Shown: positions 8,572 through 18,245, counted from the first letter of the stretch. The stretch: DNA of 28,590 nucleotides from JAIRVZ01 sp031553415 (GCA_031553415.1 JAVBLO010000036.1:1-28590), one strand, 5' to 3'. Notes: generated from the sequence alone by a model not told the origin. Numbers and translations: made by a program.

Positions 8572-11500
8572 ATGAAACAAAAAACATTTCTCATAGTCCT
8601 TTTCTCCCTTTTATTGACCGGTTTTCAGGTTCAATCACAGGAAAAACCCAAAGCGTATATCGTTTCTAACGCCCACTTCGACACACAATGGAATTGGGAT
8701 GTTCAAACCTCTATCAGTCAATATGTTTTCAACACAATAGATCAAAACCTGTTCCTGTTGGAAAAATATCCTGATTATGTTTTCAACTTCGAAGGCGGAA
8801 TCAAATATGCCTGGATGAAAGAATATTACCCGGATCATTATGAAAGGATGAAAAAATTCATCAATGAAGGAAGATGGCATGTTACCGGAAGCACCTGGGA
8901 TGCAACTGATACCAATATTCCATCTCCTGAGTCCTTTATTCGCAATGTCCTCTACGGGCAATATTTCTACCAGGACGAGTTTAATGTAAGGGGAACGGAT
9001 ATCTTCCTGCCCGACTGCTTCGGTTTTGGCTGGACATTACCAACCATAGCCAACCATTGCGGATTGATCGGTTTCTCTACTCAGAAATTGCAATGGCGCA
9101 ATAAACCTTTTTACGGAAACAGCAAAATTCCTTTCGAAATAGGATTGTGGAAAGGTGTCGATGGCGCTAAAATCATGTTAGTGGCTGATGCCCACAACTA
9201 TACCACTAAATTTACAGACGAAGATATCAGCCGGAACAAAGACTTGATCCGTTTGGCTGAATCAAGTCCCATAAAAACAGTATATCATTACTACGGAACA
9301 GGAGATATCGGAGGTTCTCCAACCATTGAATCTGTCCGCTCAGTTGAAAAAGGATTGAAAGGAAGCGGACCAATTAAAATAATCAGCGCCACAAGCGACC
9401 AATTATACAAAGATTATCTTCCTTTCGACAAACATCCGGAACTTCCTGTTTTCGATGGTGAATTACTGATGGATGTACATGGAACCGGTTGTTATACCTC
9501 CCAATCGGCAATGAAATTATATAACCGGAAAAATGAATTGTTAGGTGATGCGGCCGAACGGGCCGCTGTGATGGCCGACTGGCTCGGAGGCATCGCTTAT
9601 CCCCGGCAAACGCTGGCAGAATCGTGGAAAAGGTTTATCTGGCACCAGTTTCATGACGACCTCACAGGAACCAGTATCCCCCGTGCTTATGAATTTTCAT
9701 GGAACGACGAATTGTTGTCTCAAAAACAATTCGCACAAGTGCTGACCACTTCCGCAGGTAGTGTTGCCGAAGGATTAAACACGGAAGTCAAAGGCATACC
9801 GGTTGTTATTTATAACCCTATATCCCAACCGGTCAAAGACATTGTTGAAGTAAATATTAAATTCGAAAAGCCGGTTCAGCATCTTTCTGTTTACAACGAA
9901 AACGGGAAATTAATCCCCAGTCAGTTTGTATCTTATAAAGATGGAGTCGCCAAACTTCTGATAGCGGCCGAAGTAACTCCGGTTTCTTTTACAGTATATG
10001 ACGTAAGGATTGAGAATAAACAAGTTAAATCCAACATCAATGTTTCGGAAAATACAATTGAAAACACCATATACAAAGTTACATTAAATGCAAACGGAGA
10101 CATTGCTTCTATCATTGATAAAAGAAATAACCGGGAACTCATCAAACCTGGAAAAACAATACGGCTTGCCCTCTTCACAGAAAATGAATCTTTCAACTGG
10201 CCGGCATGGGAAATTTTGAAAAAAACAATAGACCGCCAACCTATAGACATCTCTCAAAATGTTAAGATTTCTGTCGTTGAAAAAGGAAACCTGAGAGGTG
10301 CTCTTTATGTTGAACGCACATATAACAATTCTTCTTTCAGGCAATATATCCGCCTGACTGACGGAGGACAAGACGACAGGATTGATTTTGTTTCCCAAAT
10401 CGACTGGCAAGCAACCAATGCGCTCTTAAAAGCGGAATTTCCACTCAATGTAAGCAATGAAAAGGCGACTTACGACTTGGGCATAGGGCAGGTGCAACGA
10501 GGCAATAACACAGAAACAGCTTATGAAGTATATGCCCAATATTGGGCGGACCTCACCAATACGGATCATTCTTATGGAGTATCCATCTTAAATGACAGTA
10601 AATACGGATGGGATAAACCGGACAATAACACATTACGATTAACTCTGCTACACACACCTAAAACCAAAGGAGGCTACGCCTATCAGGACAAACAAGATTG
10701 GGGTTACCATGAATTTACCTATTCGCTGTTGGGACATACCGGAGACTGCGCAACTGCCAAAATCAATTGGAAAGCAGAAGTTTTAAACCAAACGTTAAAA
10801 GCGTTTGTAGCTCCCAAACATAAAGGCAATTTAGGGAAAACTTTCTCATTTGTACAAACCAACAGCGACCAGGTAATTCTGAAATCATTCAAAAAAGCAG
10901 AAAAGTCAGACAACTACATCGTTCGTTTTTATGAAACTACAGGTAAACCTGCCAGGAACATTGAGTTCTCACTTCCGGAAAATATTTTATCCGCCAATGA
11001 ATTAAATGGTGTGGAAGATGTGATTGGAAAAGCTACCATTGATGGGAACAAACTGAAATTCAGCATGTCTCCGTTCAGCATCAAAACATTCAGTGTTCAG
11101 TTACAATCTCCTGAGAAGCAATTAAAACAGGCTTCTTCTCTCCCACTCGCTCTGGATTATAATATGAAAACCGCGACATTCAATTCTTTCCGCAGCAATG
11201 CCAATTTCGATGGAAAAGGGAATTCGTTTGCAGCAGAATTATTTCCGGAAAGATTAATTTGTGACGGTATACAATTCGAATTCGGAGAAAAAGAAGTGAA
11301 AAACGGATTAAAATGTGAAGGGGACACTATTGAACTTCCGCAAAATGGTACCTACAATAAACTCTATTTCCTGGCTGCATCTACTTATGGTAATAACGAG
11401 GCTACATTCCTGATCGACAATAAGGCTCACCGTTTTGTTATTCCTTATTATTCCGGTTTTATCGGACAATGGGAACACACAGGACATACAGAAGGCTTTT

Positions 11501-12183
11501 TTAATCCGGAAAACGTTGCTTATGTCGGAACTCACAAACACAGCATGAAAGGGAACAAAGATCTGCCTTACGAATTTACGTATATGTTTAAATTTTCTGT
11601 AGATATTCCTAAAAACGCCAAACGGTTTATTCTTCCGAACAATCCGAGGATTGTCGTGTTTGCTGCTTCTTTGGCGCAAAATACAACAGAAAGCGTTTAT
11701 CCGGCAACCGATCTGATTGCGGTTTCACTGAAAACCAATCATTTTACTGTCAACTCCTCTGCTGAAAGAAACAATTTAGTATACAAAAAGCCGGTCATCG
11801 CCAATTCCGGGGAAGTAAACCGGTATGAAAAGGCAATTTTTGCTACAGACAAAGACATCTCTACCAAATGGTGCGACATCAGCGACAACAGTCCGAAATA
11901 TATCGAATTCGATTTGCAAAAACAGGAAACAATCAAAGGATGGTTTGTTTATCATGCCGGCAATGAAGCTTTGTCATATATCACGAAAGAATATTGCCTG
12001 GAAGTAAAAAACAATATCAATGATTCCTGGAAAGTGATCGACAAAGTGGAAAACAATACAGAACCGGAAACAGACCGTTTATTGCAACAACCAGTGACTG
12101 CCAGATATGTCAGGCTAACCATTAACAAACCTGATCAGGATGAAGGAAATGTTGCCCGGATCTACGAATTTGAAGTGTATTAG
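8572..12183 (+). CDS. GH38 alpha-mannosidase with C-terminal F5/8-type carbohydrate-binding module
   Basis: A 1203-residue secreted zinc-dependent alpha-mannosidase. Signal peptide about 1-22. The GH38 metal site is visible: H35 and D37 in AHFDTQWNWD, the nucleophile D148 in LPDCFGFGWTLP, and H361 in WHQFHDDLTGTS (the family's HHD.TGT motif). The alpha-mannosidase middle domain and the large C-terminal beta domains cover about 300-850. Residues about 1069-1203 read as a discoidin/F5-8 type C (CBM32-like) module ending TARYVRLTINKP...YEFEVY. Family chemistry is retaining removal of terminal alpha-mannose, which complements the upstream GH76. No T9SS tail is seen, so the protein is probably periplasmic. 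The start at 8572 gives a clean signal peptide and an 11-bp gap from the preceding gene. Confidence 0.94.
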   Translation: MKQKTFLIVLFSLLLTGFQVQSQEKPKAYIVSNAHFDTQWNWDVQTSISQYVFNTIDQNLFLLEKYPDYVFNFEGGIKYAWMKEYYPDHYERMKKFINEGRWHVTGSTWDATDTNIPSPESFIRNVLYGQYFYQDEFNVRGTDIFLPDCFGFGWTLPTIANHCGLIGFSTQKLQWRNKPFYGNSKIPFEIGLWKGVDGAKIMLVADAHNYTTKFTDEDISRNKDLIRLAESSPIKTVYHYYGTGDIGGSPTIESVRSVEKGLKGSGPIKIISATSDQLYKDYLPFDKHPELPVFDGELLMDVHGTGCYTSQSAMKLYNRKNELLGDAAERAAVMADWLGGIAYPRQTLAESWKRFIWHQFHDDLTGTSIPRAYEFSWNDELLSQKQFAQVLTTSAGSVAEGLNTEVKGIPVVIYNPISQPVKDIVEVNIKFEKPVQHLSVYNENGKLIPSQFVSYKDGVAKLLIAAEVTPVSFTVYDVRIENKQVKSNINVSENTIENTIYKVTLNANGDIASIIDKRNNRELIKPGKTIRLALFTENESFNWPAWEILKKTIDRQPIDISQNVKISVVEKGNLRGALYVERTYNNSSFRQYIRLTDGGQDDRIDFVSQIDWQATNALLKAEFPLNVSNEKATYDLGIGQVQRGNNTETAYEVYAQYWADLTNTDHSYGVSILNDSKYGWDKPDNNTLRLTLLHTPKTKGGYAYQDKQDWGYHEFTYSLLGHTGDCATAKINWKAEVLNQTLKAFVAPKHKGNLGKTFSFVQTNSDQVILKSFKKAEKSDNYIVRFYETTGKPARNIEFSLPENILSANELNGVEDVIGKATIDGNKLKFSMSPFSIKTFSVQLQSPEKQLKQASSLPLALDYNMKTATFNSFRSNANFDGKGNSFAAELFPERLICDGIQFEFGEKEVKNGLKCEGDTIELPQNGTYNKLYFLAASTYGNNEATFLIDNKAHRFVIPYYSGFIGQWEHTGHTEGFFNPENVAYVGTHKHSMKGNKDLPYEFTYMFKFSVDIPKNAKRFILPNNPRIVVFAASLAQNTTESVYPATDLIAVSLKTNHFTVNSSAERNNLVYKKPVIANSGEVNRYEKAIFATDKDISTKWCDISDNSPKYIEFDLQKQETIKGWFVYHAGNEALSYITKEYCLEVKNNINDSWKVIDKVENNTEPETDRLLQQPVTARYVRLTINKPDQDEGNVARIYEFEVY

Positions 12184-12233
12184 GGTAAAAACACTAAAAG
12201 CATTCTGTCTTTGTCTTAAAAAATTATTTACTT

Positions 12234-13583
12234 ATGAAAAAGAAGATCTCTTTACTTTTAGTATTGATATTTGTTAATGCTTGTATATTGCAGGCACAAA
12301 CGCCTTTGCAAAATTCCGATACAACGCAATGCGGTTGTACTCCGCAAAACATCAGTAATTATTCATTTACAGTAATGGGATCGTCTGTTCCCTGGGGGCA
12401 GGGCGCCGAGCCGCGCGACCAGAAAGGCTATGCCTGGTTGTGGACAAACTATCTTTCGCAAAGTGCGAAAAACACCTGGACTACCAACAACATTTCCATA
12501 GGCGGCAACAATACGCAAAATATTATCGACCGTTGGGACAGTGACCTGCTGCCTTCGTGCAGCCGTTATGTATATTATGGTCTGTCGCTGGGCAACGAAG
12601 GTATTCATGAGCGCGGTGAAGCAGCGTTTGTATCCTGGCGCGATAATATGCAGAAAATTATTGCCCGTACGCGCGATATGGAGAAAATTCCCGTTATCGG
12701 TAATAACTATCCGCGTGGCGACTTCAACGAGACCGACTACAATTTTGTAAAACAACTCAACCTGCTTATTCATGAATGGGATGTTCCAAGTGTAAATTTG
12801 CTCGGGGCAATAGACAACGGGGCTGGACAATGGGCATCAGGCTATATTGCCGATAATGCTCATCCGAACACTGCCGGACACGCTGAAATGTTTTATGCTG
12901 TTGTACCGAGCTTGCTTGATGCAATAGCAGCTCAAAAGCCGCAACCCGTGCGCAACGGCAATACATCATTGGCTTTTAATAAAACAAATACGACAAAACG
13001 AATTGCATTTACACCCGAAGGCACATTGCATTCATTTACACTCTCTTTCACTTTCAAAACTACCGGTACCGGTACACTTGCCTCGTTTATTACTGCAGAA
13101 GGAGATACAGCGCATTTGGCTTTAGAGAATAATGGAAAGTTGACCTATAAAACGCAACCCTCGGCAAATGCATTAAACGATGGCAACTGGCACACAGTGA
13201 GTTTGACACATTACTATGCCTGGGGAAGAACACGACTTTATATTGATGGCGCACTAATTCCCCGCTCCTATGGAATAAATGAAAAACTTGTAGCAACACG
13301 GTTTTATCTCAACGATTTCAACAATGCTCCGCAATCAATAGAATACAGAGATTTGTTTTTATTCCGCGCCGGAATGTGTACTGAAGAAATAAGCGCACTT
13401 AACAATGGTAAAATGCTGAAATCGAGTCTTGAAATTTATGCGCCTTTGAATGGTAATGCTCCTACGGAAGAGGGCATTTTGAATAATCGGGCACAAAGCT
13501 TAAACTCTTTACAAATTGAAGAAAAGGAAATACTAACCGGATTGAATGAAATTTCAGCCGACAAAAATAGTGGAATCTTATGA
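12234..13583 (+). CDS. SGNH/GDSL hydrolase with C-terminal LamG/concanavalin-like domain
   Basis: A 449-residue secreted protein, likely a carbohydrate or acyl esterase. Signal peptide about 1-22. SGNH blocks are recognisable: S51 in VMGSSVPWGQG (block I), SIGGNNT (block II), G120-N121 in GLSLGNEG (block III) and D207/H210 in ADNAHPNTAGH (block V). Residues about 255-420 look like a LamG-type jelly roll (GNWHTVSLTHYYAWGRTRLYIDG), which often binds glycans. There is no T9SS tail. The reading frame ends inside an ATGA overlap with the next gene, so translation of the two esterases is probably coupled. The first half of the gene looks richer in G+C than its neighbours, a possible sign of separate origin. 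Substrate is unknown. Confidence 0.8.
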   Translation: MKKKISLLLVLIFVNACILQAQTPLQNSDTTQCGCTPQNISNYSFTVMGSSVPWGQGAEPRDQKGYAWLWTNYLSQSAKNTWTTNNISIGGNNTQNIIDRWDSDLLPSCSRYVYYGLSLGNEGIHERGEAAFVSWRDNMQKIIARTRDMEKIPVIGNNYPRGDFNETDYNFVKQLNLLIHEWDVPSVNLLGAIDNGAGQWASGYIADNAHPNTAGHAEMFYAVVPSLLDAIAAQKPQPVRNGNTSLAFNKTNTTKRIAFTPEGTLHSFTLSFTFKTTGTGTLASFITAEGDTAHLALENNGKLTYKTQPSANALNDGNWHTVSLTHYYAWGRTRLYIDGALIPRSYGINEKLVATRFYLNDFNNAPQSIEYRDLFLFRAGMCTEEISALNNGKMLKSSLEIYAPLNGNAPTEEGILNNRAQSLNSLQIEEKEILTGLNEISADKNSGIL

Positions 13584-15382
13584 AGAATTTATTTATCTAC
13601 TTGTTATTGAGCGTATCAATAGCATCATCTTATGCCGCCAAAATCAAAGTGGCTTGTGTTGGAAACAGTATCACGGCTGGTGTTGGCGTTTCAAGGACCG
13701 AAGACACCTATCCTTATATCTTGCAAAGCCTCTTAGGCTCAACGGATTATGAAGTGAAAAATTTTGGCAGTTCCGGTGCTACGTTGTTAATGACACCCCA
13801 GGAACTCATTGATAAAGGTCTGCCTTATGTGAGTGATAGCAGGAATGTATACAAACCTGCTCTGAACTATAATCCCGATATCCTGATTATCAAGTTAGGC
13901 ACCAATGATTCCCATAAAAACAACTGGAAATATAAGTCCTATTTTAAACAAGATTATATTGATTTTGTGTATTCTTTTAAGGATAGAAATCCTGATTTGA
14001 AAGTATATCTTTGCTATCCGATGCCCATTTTCAGCAACGACCCTAACGGATATTATGATCCGGTTGTGGTAAATGAAGTCATTCCGCTGATTGATGAAGT
14101 GGCTGAAATAGTCAAACCTGTTGCGGTTATTGACTTACATACGCCGATGGTTGGACGGGGAGATTGCTCTTCCGACCGTTTACACCCCAATGCCAAAGGG
14201 ATGAATATCATAGCGCGGACCATCTTCCAAACATTATGCCCTGGTTGTACAATGCCTTCCCTACCCGAAAATATTTTTGTCAAATTATCAGATTCCGATT
14301 TTACGCAAAAGGCCAAAAACATCACGTCTTCATTACCGGAAGACACTGATTTATCTGTATTAACAGATAAAAATGCGGGAACAGGCATTGATGTTCCTTT
14401 CACAGCCGATACCTGGTTCATGTTTGAAATGCCGGCCACTTTTCAACCGACAGCATATTCCATAACCGTAAAAAGCAATGACGGAAAAAATAATCCCTTG
14501 TCTTGGAAATTACAAAGTTCCGGAAACGGGACATCGAATTGGACAGACATTGATACAAAAACCAATCAGGCCTTTTTTGATGTAGATTCCCGACTAATTA
14601 CAATATCCGGCACCAGTTCCAATAAATATTTCAGGTTACTCGTCCAAGCCAATAACGGGGGTGAAAACCTGCACATCGCCGATTTTCAATTATCCGGGCA
14701 TTTCGTAACCCCTGAAACATCACTTACCGGAACGATAACTGCGGAATTTGCAGGAGTCGGCTCTCCATGGTATGAAACCATCGATAAAGTAGTGGATAAA
14801 AGTTTCAGCACAAAATATTGCGCTGACGGACATGCTACAGGATGGATACAATATGAACTACCTGCCGCCACCTATGTCGACAGGTATGCAATCACTTCTG
14901 CCAACGGTTCTGACAGAAATCCTAAAAATTGGGAGTTTTTAGGTTCACCTGATGGCAACAGATGGGCAACACTCGATACCCGTAACGACCAGGATTTCCT
15001 TACGAATTTTTCTACAATGGAATACAAGATTAAAACTCCTAAGGAATATAAATATTACCGCCTGAAAGTCACTAAAAACAATGGCAATTCAACCTACTTT
15101 GAACTTGCAGAATGGCAATTATTTGCACGAACTCCTTCTTCAATCGGGAAACAAGCGATAATGAACTATTCTGTTTTTATTTACCCTAATCCAGTCAAAA
15201 ATGAATTCAGTATCAACAGCGAACAACAACCCGAATCAGTTGAAATTCTGAATGCAGAAGGAAAAATTATTAAATCTTTCACTCAAAAAACAAATCCATA
15301 TAATGTAAATGATATTCCTGCCGGATTATATTTTGTAAGGATAAAAACAGATGAATATCATGTTGTTAAATTCGTAAAATAG
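13580..15382 (+). CDS. SGNH hydrolase with two CBM-like modules and a T9SS sorting domain
   Basis: A 600-residue secreted esterase-type protein. After the signal peptide (about 1-19), an SGNH domain (about 22-215) shows S30 in VGNSITAGVG, G107/N109 in KLGTNDSH and D199/H202 in SDRLHPNAKG. Two discoidin-like beta modules follow (about 236-372 and 380-516), then a type A T9SS C-terminal sorting domain (about 531-600; IYPNPVKNEFSI ... GLYFVRIKTDEYHVVKFVK), which predicts export across the outer membrane and surface attachment or release. The whole tail from about residue 236 is closely repeated in the next gene. It overlaps the preceding esterase by 4 bp and lies 7 bp before the next gene. The natural substrate, perhaps acetylated sugar, is inferred. 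Confidence 0.86.
   Translation: MKNLFIYLLLSVSIASSYAAKIKVACVGNSITAGVGVSRTEDTYPYILQSLLGSTDYEVKNFGSSGATLLMTPQELIDKGLPYVSDSRNVYKPALNYNPDILIIKLGTNDSHKNNWKYKSYFKQDYIDFVYSFKDRNPDLKVYLCYPMPIFSNDPNGYYDPVVVNEVIPLIDEVAEIVKPVAVIDLHTPMVGRGDCSSDRLHPNAKGMNIIARTIFQTLCPGCTMPSLPENIFVKLSDSDFTQKAKNITSSLPEDTDLSVLTDKNAGTGIDVPFTADTWFMFEMPATFQPTAYSITVKSNDGKNNPLSWKLQSSGNGTSNWTDIDTKTNQAFFDVDSRLITISGTSSNKYFRLLVQANNGGENLHIADFQLSGHFVTPETSLTGTITAEFAGVGSPWYETIDKVVDKSFSTKYCADGHATGWIQYELPAATYVDRYAITSANGSDRNPKNWEFLGSPDGNRWATLDTRNDQDFLTNFSTMEYKIKTPKEYKYYRLKVTKNNGNSTYFELAEWQLFARTPSSIGKQAIMNYSVFIYPNPVKNEFSINSEQQPESVEILNAEGKIIKSFTQKTNPYNVNDIPAGLYFVRIKTDEYHVVKFVK
14287..15382 (+). repeat. Paralogous 3' cassette, copy 1 (two CBM modules + T9SS domain)
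   Basis: This part of the SGNH gene matches 17167-18245 of the next gene along its whole length. Both encode the same order: SSLPExTDLSxLTDKN module, TSLxGTIxAEF module, and the sorting domain with PNP..NEFSI. At DNA level identical runs survive; 14988-15018 equals 17848-17878 over 31 bases. The offset is about 2.86 kb. Confidence 0.85.
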
Positions 15383-15389
15383 ATGATGC

Positions 15390-18245
15390 ATGACTAACAA
15401 AAAAATATACTGCTTTTTATTCGGCTTTATAGCCATGTTGCTGGCACAAGACATAATTGCCCAAGGGCAAACAGTTGATCCATCGCGGATAATATCTAAT
15501 CCGATGAATATCAGTTACCGTTTCCAGTTCAAGGCTCCCAGCCGCAGGGAAACTGCCGATCCTGTTATCGAATATTACAAAGGGAAATATTATCTTTTTG
15601 CATCGCACTCATCGGGATATTGGTCTTCTCTTGATTTAAAAGACTGGGATTACATTCCCTACAAAACGATTACATCCATAAACGAATTCGCCCCCGCTAT
15701 TTTAGTCACAGACGATGCCTTGTACTTTATAGCCACAGGCAACAAAGCCCCGATTTTTAAAAATGCGAATCCGGATGTTGACCAATGGGAAATAGTCGAT
15801 GTTAAAAGCACCTATGATGTTGGAGATCCCGGGTTTTTCAAAGATGACGACGGACGGGTATACCTCTATTGGGGACTTTCGAATTCAGCTCCTGTGAGGG
15901 GAGTAGAAGTTGATCTGAACGACGGTTTCCGGCAGATTGGAAAAGTGCTCGATTTGATTATCCACGATGACAAAAAGAAAGGATGGGAAGTGCCCGGCGT
16001 CAATAACGAAAAAACAGAGACTGCTGGCTGGAACGAAGGTCCAACGATGATAAAAGTCGATGGACTATATTATTTGCAGTATGCTGCTCCCGGAACCGAA
16101 TTCGATATTTATTGCAATTCCTGCTATGTATCAACCTCTCCGCTGGGACCTTTTACCTGTATGCCCGACAATCCGTTCTCTATCAAACCAAGAGGCTTTA
16201 TTAACAGCGCCGGACACGGACACACATTCAGAGATAAATACGGTAATTTCTGGCATGTAGCTTCTATGTTAGTCGGGGTACGAGAGGCTTACGAACGACG
16301 TCTGGGACTTTTCCCGACTTTCTTCGATAACGGATACATGCACTCCCGAACAGTATTTACCGATTACCCATTTATCCTTCCCGATAAAAAAGTCGATTTT
16401 TCGAAAGAAGATTTATCTACCGGATTTAATCTGCTTTCCCTGAATAAAACAGCCACCGCTTCATCCAGTAAAAGTGGGTATGGACCGGAAAAAGCCACCG
16501 ATGAATATGTCAAAACATGGTGGGCTGCCGCTTCCGGCAATGTGGGGGAATGGTTTCAGATGGATCTAGGTAAACAGGAAAGAATTAATGCCGTACAGGT
16601 TGCTTTTGCTGATGATAGCTTTAATTCTTTCAGAGACGATGTGAATATTCCGGTATACCGTTATACGGTTTCTTACTCAACAGACGGAAACAACTGGCTG
16701 CCGCTTATCGACCGGAGCCAGAATACCAAAGACCAGATTTATGAAATGATTATGCTCGACAATCCGGTATATGCCCGTTACGTAAAGGTGGAAAACAAAG
16801 GTAAGTTTAATACCGGGAATTTTTCTATAGCAGATCTCCGGATTTTCGGTTCGGCCGAAGGCAATATTCCCGGAAATGTTACTGGTTTGGAAGTGACCCG
16901 TAATGAAAAAGATTACCGCAGGATTTCATTCAAGTGGAATGCGCTGCCCGAAGCAGAAACGGGATATATCCTGCGTTGGGGCACAAAACCCGATCGTATC
17001 AACAATGCAGTTGCAATTTATGACAATAAGGCCGAATTCGGATTTTTCCACCTGAATCAATCTTATTATTTTACTATCCAGGCATTCAACGAATCGGGCA
17101 AAGGAAAAATCAGCGAACCCATATTTTGTCCGGGTAAACTGTTTGAACCTTTCGACTTCACCCTCAAGTCCAAAAGCATAACTTCTTCATTGCCGGAAGG
17201 TACGGATTTATCTCCATTAACAGACAAAAATGTGAGAACAAGCATTGATGTGCCTTTCACTGCCGGCACATGGTTTATGTTCGAGATGCCGGCTGCTTTC
17301 CAACCTACCGGATATGCTTTAATAGTAAAAAACGATGACGGAAAAAGCAATCCTTTATCATGGAAATTACAAAGCTCCCCAAGCGGGAATCCTGAATCGG
17401 CATGGACAGATGTTGATACGAAAACCGGACAAACTTTTACTGAAGAAGAATTCAGGCTGATTAAAGTATCTGCCGGCTCTAATGTGTATTTCAGACTACT
17501 TATTCAAGCAAACAATGGAGGAAGTAACCTGCATATAACCGGATTTCAGTTGTTCGGACACTTTGCGAGCCCGGAAACATCGCTTGCAGGAACCATATCC
17601 GCCGAATTTCCAGGAACAGGTTCTCCCTGGTTTGAAACCATCGATAAAGTAATTGACAAAAAATACAATACAAAATATTGTGCTGACGGGCATGCTACAG
17701 GATGGATACAATATGATTTGCCGGCTGCCACCAAAGTTAACAGATACGCAATCACCTCATCCGATGGTACGGACAGGAATCCCAAAAGCTGGGAGTTTTT
17801 AGGTTCCCCCGACGGAAGAAGATGGAAAACGCTCGATACCCGTAGCAACCAGGATTTCCTTACGAATTTTTCTACAATCGAATATAATATTGAAACGCCT
17901 GAAGAATATAAATTTTACCGTCTGAAAATCACTAAAAACAACGGCAACGATAAATTCTTCGAACTTGCAGAATGGCAACTATTTGCCTCAGCCCCATCTT
18001 CTATAGGAAAATTGGCAACAATAAACCCTTCTGTTTTTATTTATCCTAACCCTCCCAGGAATGAATTCAGTATTCATTGTGAACAACAGCCTGAATCGGT
18101 CGAGATTCTGAATGCAGAAGGAAAAATGATCAAATCTTTTACCCAAAGAAAAACCAATTCATATAATGTGAATGATATTCCAGCCGGATTATATTTTGCA
18201 AGGATAAAAACGGACGAATATCATCTGGTTAAATTTGTAAAATAA
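15390..18245 (+). CDS. GH43-like protein with F5/8, FnIII, two CBM-like modules and T9SS sorting domain
   Basis: A 951-residue secreted modular enzyme. Signal peptide about 1-25. Residues about 35-330 form a five-bladed propeller of the GH43 type: candidate base D57 (TADPVIEYYKGKYYLFAS), D146 (VGDPGFFKDDDGRVYLYWG) and acid E216 (WNEGPTMIKVDGLYYLQY). Then follow an F5/8 type C module (about 350-490), a fibronectin type III domain (about 493-590), two discoidin-like modules (about 592-728 and 729-866) and a T9SS tail (about 879-951). Known GH43 activities include arabinofuranosidase, xylosidase and exo-galactanase; I cannot choose among them, and a related propeller family remains possible. ATG 15390 is the only nearby start giving a signal peptide; the ATGs at 15383 and 15386 hit a stop at once. 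Confidence 0.85.
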   Translation: MTNKKIYCFLFGFIAMLLAQDIIAQGQTVDPSRIISNPMNISYRFQFKAPSRRETADPVIEYYKGKYYLFASHSSGYWSSLDLKDWDYIPYKTITSINEFAPAILVTDDALYFIATGNKAPIFKNANPDVDQWEIVDVKSTYDVGDPGFFKDDDGRVYLYWGLSNSAPVRGVEVDLNDGFRQIGKVLDLIIHDDKKKGWEVPGVNNEKTETAGWNEGPTMIKVDGLYYLQYAAPGTEFDIYCNSCYVSTSPLGPFTCMPDNPFSIKPRGFINSAGHGHTFRDKYGNFWHVASMLVGVREAYERRLGLFPTFFDNGYMHSRTVFTDYPFILPDKKVDFSKEDLSTGFNLLSLNKTATASSSKSGYGPEKATDEYVKTWWAAASGNVGEWFQMDLGKQERINAVQVAFADDSFNSFRDDVNIPVYRYTVSYSTDGNNWLPLIDRSQNTKDQIYEMIMLDNPVYARYVKVENKGKFNTGNFSIADLRIFGSAEGNIPGNVTGLEVTRNEKDYRRISFKWNALPEAETGYILRWGTKPDRINNAVAIYDNKAEFGFFHLNQSYYFTIQAFNESGKGKISEPIFCPGKLFEPFDFTLKSKSITSSLPEGTDLSPLTDKNVRTSIDVPFTAGTWFMFEMPAAFQPTGYALIVKNDDGKSNPLSWKLQSSPSGNPESAWTDVDTKTGQTFTEEEFRLIKVSAGSNVYFRLLIQANNGGSNLHITGFQLFGHFASPETSLAGTISAEFPGTGSPWFETIDKVIDKKYNTKYCADGHATGWIQYDLPAATKVNRYAITSSDGTDRNPKSWEFLGSPDGRRWKTLDTRSNQDFLTNFSTIEYNIETPEEYKFYRLKITKNNGNDKFFELAEWQLFASAPSSIGKLATINPSVFIYPNPPRNEFSIHCEQQPESVEILNAEGKMIKSFTQRKTNSYNVNDIPAGLYFARIKTDEYHLVKFVK
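17167..18245 (+). repeat. Paralogous 3' cassette, copy 2 (two CBM modules + T9SS domain)
   Basis: Second copy of the tail described at 14287-15382, here fused behind a GH43-like catalytic part, an F5/8 module and an FnIII linker. Small indels (for example one extra residue in FTQRKTNSYN against FTQKTNPYN) and scattered substitutions show that the copies have been diverging. Confidence 0.85.

Noticed and set aside
12206..12213. Internal promoter before the first SGNH gene (TGTCTTTG)
   Set aside because: It misses the TA of the -7 box and has no TTTG-type element at 19-21 bp; the nearest lies 33 bp away.
12363..12830. Antisense open frame of 155 codons in the SGNH gene
   Set aside because: It is a by-product of the GC-rich composition here; the sense frame has a signal peptide and SGNH motifs, the antisense peptide has no recognisable features.
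12234..15382. Two SGNH genes as one frameshifted gene
   Set aside because: Each has its own signal peptide and a complete set of SGNH blocks; the 4-bp ATGA overlap is normal translational coupling.
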